From Ignavibacteriales bacterium (GTDB taxonomy: Bacteria; Bacteroidota; Ignavibacteria; T3Sed10-11): 5,939 nt of DNA. Every line of letters begins with the position of its first letter. Positions within the stretch are counted from its first letter, which is position 1. The position numbers were made by a program, and so were the translations under genes. The notes under the pieces are model-generated. The model was given only the letters and a program-made list of their open reading frames with translations. It was not told where the DNA came from and searched no databases. The stretch is taken from positions 1 through 5,939 of the forward strand of contig PWJF01000369.1 in the NCBI GenBank assembly GCA_003560935.1, written 5' to 3'. Of this stretch, positions 1 to 4,951 are shown piece by piece.

Positions 1-524
1 AAATGGGCGATGCGCTTATGGGTACCGGAATTTGTAAAGGTGAAAACCGGGCGATTGAAGCAGCTCAGTCGGCGATATCGAGTCCGCTGCTTGAGGGTGT
101 GTCTATTTCCGGTGCTCAGGGAGTACTCGTGAACGTCACCGGCGGCAAGAACATGACCCTTGTGGAAGTCGACGAGGCGACCAACGTGATAAGCGAAGCG
201 TCGGGAGAAGATGCCAATATCATTCTCGGTGCCGTTGTCGATGATCGTCTTGATGAAGAAGTGATGGTCACCGTTATCGCAACCGGATTTAACCGTAAAC
301 CGATTGCGCGGTCGGCAAAACAGAGCAAGATACTTGACCATATCCCGTCGGGTGTGCAGGATTTAAAACGACTTGATGAACCGGCGTATCTCCGCCGGGG
401 CATCGATTTGTCGGTTAACCATTACCGCAGCAGCGAGGAACGTCTGGAGAGAGATAAAGAAAAAGAAAAAATCGATAAACAGAATCCGGACAAGCCGGCG
501 TTCCTTCGCAAGATCATGGATTAA
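1..524 (+). CDS. ftsZ: Cell division protein FtsZ, C-terminal part (5' end outside window)
   Basis: FtsZ is the tubulin-like GTPase that polymerises into the division ring at mid-cell. The first complete codon is at base 3, and the visible 173 residues match the second half of FtsZ: the MGxALMGxG stretch that follows the T7 loop, AISSPLLE (24-31), the SGAxGVLVNxTGG segment (36-48), and DxxxxxExxVTVIATGF (80-96), which closes the globular domain. The nucleotide-binding GGGTGTG motif and the T7 loop lie upstream of the window. After the core comes a tail with a PAYLRR motif (127-132), a short highly charged linker rich in K, E, D and R (about 143-160), and a terminal DKPAFLRK peptide (163-170). 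The terminal peptide is like the conserved C-terminal peptide that binds FtsA and other partners (E. coli has IPAFLRK). The gene ends in TAA and is followed by two hairpins. Identification is secure. The presence of two PA(Y/F)LR motifs is unusual. Confidence 0.97.
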   Translation, partial: MGDALMGTGICKGENRAIEAAQSAISSPLLEGVSISGAQGVLVNVTGGKNMTLVEVDEATNVISEASGEDANIILGAVVDDRLDEEVMVTVIATGFNRKPIARSAKQSKILDHIPSGVQDLKRLDEPAYLRRGIDLSVNHYRSSEERLERDKEKEKIDKQNPDKPAFLRKIMD

Positions 525-531
525 TTGTATT

Positions 532-576
532 GAAGGGCATGTCATATCTGTTTGGGTGTGGAATGGCATGTCCTTC
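532..576 (+). other. RNA hairpin just downstream of ftsZ
   Basis: The arms at 532-545 and 563-576 pair over 14 positions without a bulge around a 17-nt loop. Two of the pairs are G-U wobbles that exist only in the plus-strand RNA, where the minus strand would have C-A mismatches. This points to a structure in the ftsZ transcript. It starts 7 nt after the ftsZ stop codon. No T-run follows the right arm, so it is not a standard intrinsic terminator on its own. It may protect the mRNA 3' end or act together with the next hairpin. Confidence 0.6.
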
Positions 577-583
577 TCTCACC

Positions 584-626
584 CCGGTCGTCGCTCTTCC
601 CCCAGGCGGCGGCCGGATTTCTTATC
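584..626 (+). terminator. Probable Rho-independent terminator of ftsZ
   Basis: A GC-rich stem pairs 584-594 with 606-616. It has 11 continuous pairs, two of them G-U wobbles specific to the plus-strand RNA, around an 11-nt loop rich in C. The right arm is followed at once by a T-rich stretch (ATTTCTT). It sits 60 nt after the ftsZ stop and ends 20-30 nt before the next start codon. It therefore probably ends the ftsZ transcript, or the dcw operon if that is where ftsZ sits. The T-run is interrupted, so some read-through into the following gene is possible. Confidence 0.65.
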
Positions 627-645
627 ACAATAACATCATTACACC

Positions 646-1044
646 ATGTATCCGGTTGTTCGTCTCATCAGATGGTTCCTTCTCATCGTAGCAGCACATA
701 CCTTCGGTGTCGTAGTAGTGTTGATTGTCGCAGGCGATACAATTATGGAGATCTTCGGATTCCCACATCTTGAAAGCAGGTTCTTTCAGATGCAGGGAGG
801 TGTGTTTCATTTACTTGTTTCGTATGTATATTATAAAGCAAGTACCGACCCCAAACGGTATGAGTATCTTATCGTCTTTTCCGTCGTCATAAAAATGACG
901 GCGACCGTATTTCTTTTCTTATACTACCTCTTCATCGAATCAATAGTAATGGTTTTGCTTTCCGGAATAATCGACTTCGGAATGGGTTTGATCATTTTGC
1001 TGCTGTATTGGAAATTACAGAACGCGAAACAGATGTCCGTTTGA
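646..1044 (+). CDS. Small four-helix integral membrane protein, unknown function
   Basis: The 132-residue product is strongly hydrophobic, with four likely transmembrane helices at about 9-29, 48-63, 72-94 and 98-121, and a short polar C-terminus. A D-P-K-R-Y segment (68-72) separates helices 2 and 3, and an Asp (110) lies within helix 4. I have a general impression of small bacterial membrane proteins with a similar DPxRY loop, but I cannot name the family and assign no function. The ATG at 646 is the first in-frame start after the terminator and places the first helix properly. It has no Shine-Dalgarno sequence, since the preceding bases are AT-rich with no GGAGG, so translation starts from a weak or SD-independent site. 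It is 54 bp from the next gene on the same strand, and co-transcription with it is plausible. The hydrophobic pattern makes a real gene very likely. Confidence 0.82.
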   Translation: MYPVVRLIRWFLLIVAAHTFGVVVVLIVAGDTIMEIFGFPHLESRFFQMQGGVFHLLVSYVYYKASTDPKRYEYLIVFSVVIKMTATVFLFLYYLFIESIVMVLLSGIIDFGMGLIILLLYWKLQNAKQMSV

Positions 1045-1064
1045 TCCGTATATTTCATAAACGC

Positions 1065-1086
1065 ACCAATTTATATACAACCAATT
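1065..1086 (+). repeat. Short direct repeat (ACCAATT x2) before the ABM-like gene
   Basis: ACCAATT occurs at 1065-1071 and again at 1080-1086, with starts 15 bp apart and an AT-rich TATATA stretch between. It ends 12 bp before the start codon of the next gene. It could be a small operator or just chance in AT-rich spacer DNA. Nothing else supports a regulatory role. Confidence 0.2.
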
Positions 1087-1089
1087 AGC

Positions 1090-1095
1090 GGAGGG
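1090..1095 (+). promoter_or_regulatory. Shine-Dalgarno site GGAGGG for the ABM-like gene
   Basis: GGAGGG lies 3 nt before the ATG at 1099. It supports that start and contrasts with the SD-less start of the gene upstream. The spacing is slightly short. Confidence 0.7.
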
Positions 1096-1098
1096 ACA

Positions 1099-1572
1099 AT
1101 GATCGCTCGAATCTGGAAAGGGGTAACGACGGCAAACGATGCAGATTCCTACCACGACTATTTACAGCAGACCGGAGTGAAACAATACAAAACAACAAAG
1201 GGGAACAGGAGAGTATATGTATTGCGAAAAATTGAAAATAATGAAGCGGAGTTTGTATTGATATCGCTCTGGGAATCGTTCGATGCGATTAAAATATTCG
1301 CAGGTGAGAAATACGAGGAGGCGGTTTTTTATCCGGAGGATGAACGGTTTTTGATAAAGAAAGACATGCAATTGCATATCCTTATAGCTGCGGTTGGGGT
1401 TTGCTATTATTTTCCATACTCCGTTAACTCCACCGGCTTCAGATGCTTCTTAAAAAACTCAAGTACCGTATTCGAAAAATGCAATTGCTGCCTGACTTCA
1501 CCGGTGCCATGGCCGGCCCGGGGATACGAAACAAACGTTACCGGTATTTCATCGCGTGTCATTCCCCGGTGA
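1099..1572 (+). CDS. ABM-like (antibiotic biosynthesis monooxygenase-type) small protein with unusual C-terminal extension
   Basis: Residues 1-88 resemble small dimeric alpha+beta barrel proteins of the ABM family: MIARIWKGVT at the start, a Y-x-x-Y-L-x-x-TGV helix (18-27), GNRRVYVLRKIE (35-46), EFVLISLWES (51-60), IKIFAGE (64-70) and YPEDERFL (78-85). Members similar to this are usually about 100 residues and end soon after the FYPEDxRFL stretch. They are mostly of unknown function; some ABM proteins act as monooxygenases or haem-degrading enzymes, but no catalytic role can be read here. The start has a GGAGGG site. Oddly, the frame stays open to a TGA at 1570-1572, giving 157 residues. Residues from about 103 onward lie antisense to the last codons of the convergent peptidase gene, and this tail (Cys-rich, no family resemblance) does not look like a normal domain. 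A shift into the +1 frame would end the protein at 1385-1387 with about 96 residues, close to the expected size. Lost stop codon, indel and sequencing error are all possible. Confidence 0.75.
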   Translation: MIARIWKGVTTANDADSYHDYLQQTGVKQYKTTKGNRRVYVLRKIENNEAEFVLISLWESFDAIKIFAGEKYEEAVFYPEDERFLIKKDMQLHILIAAVGVCYYFPYSVNSTGFRCFLKNSSTVFEKCNCCLTSPVPWPARGYETNVTGISSRVIPR

Positions 1573-3476
1573 TGTTTATACGACAACATTAAACTTCGAT
1601 ATAACTCGATAGCCTGACCGTACGGTACACGCGCATCCATTTCGCCGTGCAAAATGAGCAGCGGCGTTTCGTTCTCTTCCTGAACCGCTCTCTCGAGATA
1701 CCATATCGGCGATGCTTCCATTATGCCGATGCGGTGTTGGTTTTGATAGTGGGCGCGGTTGAAATGAACAAGAATGTTCTCAAGCGGCGTATCGGTCATG
1801 CCGACTTTCGAGAACTGATTCGAGATGCCGACCCAGTTTACTGCCGCCGCAAAATTTCCGGCGTAACGGGTTGCTCCCAGGTTTGCGAAATAGCCGCCGT
1901 ACGATCCGCCCACAATCCCGACACGGTCACGGTCGATAAGTCCCCGCTCATTCAGATATTCTACTCCGTCGATCACATCGGTAAACTCTTTGCCGCCGCC
2001 GTCCTGATGATTTGCCTTGGCGAATTCAACGCCGCGCCCGGTACTTGCCCTGTAGTTCGGCAGGAATACCATAAAGCCTTGCTGCGAATAAAGCTGCGTC
2101 ATAGCTGCGTAAGTTGTGTTCCAACCATGGGTATATGCCGCCTCAGGTCCGCCGTGTATTTGACAGATAAGAGGATACCGCTTGCCTTCCCGATAGTTTA
2201 CCGGTTTTAATAACAATCCGGTGATCAGCAAACCGTCGCGTGCTTCGTATTCGATATATTCGTAATTCTGAAATGTTATGTCTTTCAGTTCAGGATTATG
2301 AAACGTGATCCGATTCATTTCTTTTCGTCGGATATTACCGGCGAATACTTCATTCGGATGAGTATATGCCGATGCAACGGCGACGAACGTTCGCTTATCG
2401 CTTGCAAACTGCGCCGATGTGAATTCAGGATGTTTCCTTTCATCAAATATAATCGTTCGTTCACCGCCGCTATGGTGAATGCTACTCATCCGGGTCCAGG
2501 TTTTTTCTTCTGATGTGAAGACTAATGTGTTGTTATCTTTCCATGTTACCCAGGTAACCGTTCCTTCAAAGTCGGGAGTTAGCGTCCACATTTCACGCGA
2601 GGTTACGTTTGCAACAAAGATCGTTCCTTCTGTCGGATCGCTGATATCGATCGCGCCTTGCCATGCGACATGTCTGCCGTCGGGTGAGAATGCCATGCCG
2701 CCGAGTTTTCCTTCGGTTTCGACAAATACTTCCGGATTATCGGTGCCCGCAGCGTCAATCAAATACATTTTCTTGAACATGAACGAGTGATCCGTAGTGG
2801 GCAAGGGACTCGCCTGTATAAGCAGTTTATTATTATCGGGAGACCATTCGATAGCCCATACCGACTTGTTAAATGCCGTCACGAGGCGTGTTTCTTTAGT
2901 TGTAAGATCCTTTATGTATACACGGCGGTGACGGAAAAACTCATCCTCAATTCGCCAATCGTCGCCTTCCTGTGTGCGCTGACGGATGTGATCCGGTTCG
3001 GGATCCTGAAGAATATATGCAAGTTTGTTTCCACCGGGCGACAGCGTATATGCAAGAACGGGAGATGATTCCGTAGTGACAATGTCAGCTTCGCCTCCTT
3101 TTGACGATATCCGGTACACCTGCATACCGCGATGTATTTCGGGACGGTTTGATCTAAAATAAATATATTCTCCGCTCGGGCACCACTGTAAGGTAGCTGC
3201 GTTGTGCGGACGAAATGTAAACTGCAGCGGCTCGCCGCCGGTGGCCGGAACGACGAACATTTCGGTATATGCGGTTCCCCGATCTTCATCGGGCGACCGT
3301 TGGACGCGGCGTACATATGCGACCTTGTTTCCATCAGGTGATATAACGGCATCGGTGACCGTCTCAAGATGTACAACCGTCTCAGGAGTGAAGCGGTTAT
3401 CATCTGCCGAACTAACGAACGGAATTATCAGAAAGAAAAAAAGGAATACTAATGTGCTCTGAGGGAATATTTTCAT
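1407..3476 (-). CDS. Secreted S9-family prolyl oligopeptidase-type serine peptidase
   Basis: The 689-residue protein has a typical export signal: MK start, hydrophobic core at about 8-20, and likely cleavage near SSA (22-24). It is expected in the periplasm or outside the cell. Residues about 30-400 form a beta-propeller of WD40-like repeats, visible as SPDGNKVAY (46-54), SPGGNKLAY (146-154), SPDNNKLLI (212-220) and SPDGRHVAW (264-272). The C-terminal alpha/beta-hydrolase domain (about 410-680) carries HGGP (441-444), NYRASTGRG (474-482), the nucleophile elbow GGSYGG with Ser525, HGEMDARVP with Asp614, and RAGHG with His656. The triad is complete, so it should be active. S9B/S9C-type enzymes of this layout remove dipeptides or acylated residues from short peptides; the exact specificity cannot be read here. 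The start has GGAGGT 4 nt upstream. It is transcribed divergently from murA and converges on the ABM-like gene, overlapping its extended frame by 166 bp. Confidence 0.95.
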   Translation of the reverse strand: MKIFPQSTLVFLFFFLIIPFVSSADDNRFTPETVVHLETVTDAVISPDGNKVAYVRRVQRSPDEDRGTAYTEMFVVPATGGEPLQFTFRPHNAATLQWCPSGEYIYFRSNRPEIHRGMQVYRISSKGGEADIVTTESSPVLAYTLSPGGNKLAYILQDPEPDHIRQRTQEGDDWRIEDEFFRHRRVYIKDLTTKETRLVTAFNKSVWAIEWSPDNNKLLIQASPLPTTDHSFMFKKMYLIDAAGTDNPEVFVETEGKLGGMAFSPDGRHVAWQGAIDISDPTEGTIFVANVTSREMWTLTPDFEGTVTWVTWKDNNTLVFTSEEKTWTRMSSIHHSGGERTIIFDERKHPEFTSAQFASDKRTFVAVASAYTHPNEVFAGNIRRKEMNRITFHNPELKDITFQNYEYIEYEARDGLLITGLLLKPVNYREGKRYPLICQIHGGPEAAYTHGWNTTYAAMTQLYSQQGFMVFLPNYRASTGRGVEFAKANHQDGGGKEFTDVIDGVEYLNERGLIDRDRVGIVGGSYGGYFANLGATRYAGNFAAAVNWVGISNQFSKVGMTDTPLENILVHFNRAHYQNQHRIGIMEASPIWYLERAVQEENETPLLILHGEMDARVPYGQAIELYRSLMLSYKHHRGMTRDEIPVTFVSYPRAGHGTGEVRQQLHFSNTVLEFFKKHLKPVELTEYGK

Positions 3477-3480
3477 CGAA

Positions 3481-3486
3481 ACCTCC
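3481..3486 (-). promoter_or_regulatory. Shine-Dalgarno site GGAGGT for the S9 peptidase
   Basis: On the minus strand, GGAGGT lies 4 nt before the ATG at 3476-3474. It fixes the start that yields the signal peptide. Confidence 0.8.
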
Positions 3487-3552
3487 GGAAAGAATTTTGG
3501 AACATGCAGTCTAAAATGTGAACCGAAACAGGATCGAATTTATTACTCTATA

Positions 3553-3581
3553 AATATATATATTCTCGTTATGATCGGCAA
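3553..3581 (-). promoter_or_regulatory. Candidate sigma70-type promoter for the S9 peptidase
   Basis: On the minus strand, TTGCCG (3581-3576) is followed after 17 bp by TATATT (3558-3553), inside the most AT-rich part of the divergent intergenic region. It would give a leader of about 70 nt before the peptidase start. If the organism belongs to Bacteroidota, its main sigma factor would prefer a different consensus (TTTG and TAnnTTTG), so this is only a candidate. Confidence 0.25.
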
Positions 3582-3680
3582 GAATTCAGCGCGTTTTATT
3601 ATATCGTTGCATTCTACATGAACCGTTCGTATATTGAAAACGTTAACCCACCATTTTTTGCAATCTATATAGTAGTTTAT

Positions 3681-4943
3681 ATGGACAAATTTGTTATTCA
3701 AGGCGGTAACGAACTTAGAGGTGAAGTAACTATCAGCGGCGCGAAAAACGCTCTTCTCGCTCTCATGCCCGCAACTATACTTGCTCCGGGGTCGTATACA
3801 CTCGATAATACACCCGATTTGCGTGATGTCACGACGATGAGTCAGCTTCTTCAGATAATGGGGATGGATGTGAAGTTATCGGGAAAAAAATTATCCATCG
3901 ATTCTTCCGGAATCTTCAATTTTGAAGCACCCTACGAGCAGGTTAAAAAGATGCGGGCTTCTATCTATGTGCTTGGGCCATTACTGTCACGGTATGGCGA
4001 AGCACGGGTTTCATTACCCGGCGGATGTGCATGGGGTCCACGACCCGTAAATTTTCATATCGATGGGATGAAGAAGCTCGGAGCGGAAATAACGATCGAA
4101 AACGGTTACATCAATGCAAGAGCAAAAAAACTTAGAGGAACCCGCATCTCTTTCGATACACCAAGTGTGGGTGCGACAGGAAACCTGTTGATGGCAGCGG
4201 TGCTTGCTGAGGGAACCACGATGATCGAAAATGCCGCAATGGAGCCGGAGATAAATCAGCTTGCTCATTTCTTAAAAAAAATGGGCGCAAAGATTCATGG
4301 TGTCGGGACAAAACGTCTTGAAGTTGAAGGTGTCACCGAACTCAAACCCACAAACATTGCGACGATACCCGATCGCATTGAAGCCGGAACATTTCTTGTC
4401 GCCGGTGCAATTACCGGCGGAAAGATCACGATAAAGAATTGCATCCCCGATCATCTCAGTGCAGTTCTTTCAAAACTTGAACAAGCGGGTTGCGAAATAC
4501 GTGTTGAACGTTCGTCGATCTCATTGACCGCTCCGTCAATATTAGAGCCGGTCGACGTTGCAACCGATGTATATCCGGGTTTTCCGACGGATATGCAGGC
4601 CCAATGGATCGCGTTGATGTGCAAGGCGAAAGGAACTTCCGTTATTACCGATTCGATATTTGTCGACCGCTTTAAACATGTCCCGGAGTTGAACCGGCTG
4701 GGCGCCAATATCGAAATTGAAGAGAACGTTGCAGTCGTTCGCGGCAACGGTAAGCTGAAGGGGGCGAAGGTTATGAGCACAGACTTGCGGGCGAGTGCAT
4801 CGCTCATTCTTGGAGGATTGATAGCAGAGGGTGAAACCGAAGTTCTGCGTGTGTATCATATCGATCGCGGTTACGAATCAATAGAGAAAAAACTACAGAA
4901 ACTCGATGCAAGAATTGAACGTGTTCAGACGGAGGAGTATTAA
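3681..4943 (+). CDS. murA: UDP-N-acetylglucosamine 1-carboxyvinyltransferase (MurA)
   Basis: MurA transfers enolpyruvate from phosphoenolpyruvate to UDP-GlcNAc in the cytoplasm, the first committed step of peptidoglycan synthesis and the target of fosfomycin. The 420-residue product has the usual length and ends in HIDRGYExIEKKL. Visible active-site residues are Lys22 and Asn23 in SGAKNA, Arg92 in KKMRAS, the catalytic Cys116 in LPGGCAWGPRP (E. coli Cys115; its presence predicts fosfomycin sensitivity), Asp304 in YPGFPTDMQAQ, Arg330 in DRFKHVPEL, Arg370 in TDLRASASL and Arg396 in HIDRGYE. I chose the ATG at 3681 because MDKFVIQGG is the usual MurA N-terminus. An in-frame ATG at 3618 would add 21 residues unlike the family. 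Neither start has a Shine-Dalgarno site. The next gene starts 8 bp after the stop, suggesting an operon. One small peculiarity is Trp118 in the catalytic loop, where Ile is common. Confidence 0.97.
   Translation: MDKFVIQGGNELRGEVTISGAKNALLALMPATILAPGSYTLDNTPDLRDVTTMSQLLQIMGMDVKLSGKKLSIDSSGIFNFEAPYEQVKKMRASIYVLGPLLSRYGEARVSLPGGCAWGPRPVNFHIDGMKKLGAEITIENGYINARAKKLRGTRISFDTPSVGATGNLLMAAVLAEGTTMIENAAMEPEINQLAHFLKKMGAKIHGVGTKRLEVEGVTELKPTNIATIPDRIEAGTFLVAGAITGGKITIKNCIPDHLSAVLSKLEQAGCEIRVERSSISLTAPSILEPVDVATDVYPGFPTDMQAQWIALMCKAKGTSVITDSIFVDRFKHVPELNRLGANIEIEENVAVVRGNGKLKGAKVMSTDLRASASLILGGLIAEGETEVLRVYHIDRGYESIEKKLQKLDARIERVQTEEY
4931..4937 (+). promoter_or_regulatory. Possible Shine-Dalgarno site within the end of murA
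   Basis: GGAGGAG lies inside the last codons of murA, 14 nt before the ATG at 4952. The spacing is longer than ideal. No earlier in-frame start exists, because TAG at 4946-4948 closes that frame. This arrangement would favour coupled translation of the next gene with murA. Confidence 0.45.
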
Positions 4944-4951
4944 CATAGACC

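Larger units (their letters stand above)
3477..3680. other. Divergent intergenic region between the S9 peptidase and murA
   Basis: These 204 bp separate two oppositely oriented starts and must hold the promoters of both units. The stretch 3540-3565 is almost entirely A and T. On the plus strand a TTGAAA lies at 3634-3639, but no good -10 box follows at normal spacing, and there is no Shine-Dalgarno sequence before either possible murA start (3618 or 3681). No RNA gene or strong hairpin was recognised here. Confidence 0.6.

Noticed and set aside
452..478. A-rich stretch in ftsZ as a programmed slippage site
   Set aside because: It simply encodes the Lys/Glu-rich charged linker. The zero frame continues to a proper C-terminal peptide, so no frameshift is needed.
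625..810. Minus-strand 61-codon frame near the small membrane gene
   Set aside because: It is antisense to the membrane protein with strong hydrophobic segments, and shows no domain or ribosome site of its own.
1647..3068. Several open stretches on the plus strand opposite the peptidase gene
   Set aside because: They lie fully antisense to a well-supported S9 peptidase, have no ribosome sites or recognisable domains, and their composition reflects the complementary codons.
3540..3565. AT-rich TATA tract as a replication or integration element
   Set aside because: No iterated boxes, attachment-site repeats or mobile genes are nearby; a divergent promoter region explains it better.
3618..3680. 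A longer murA start adding 21 residues
   Set aside because: The extension is unlike any MurA N-terminus I know and has no Shine-Dalgarno site, whereas MDKFVIQGG at 3681 is the standard beginning.
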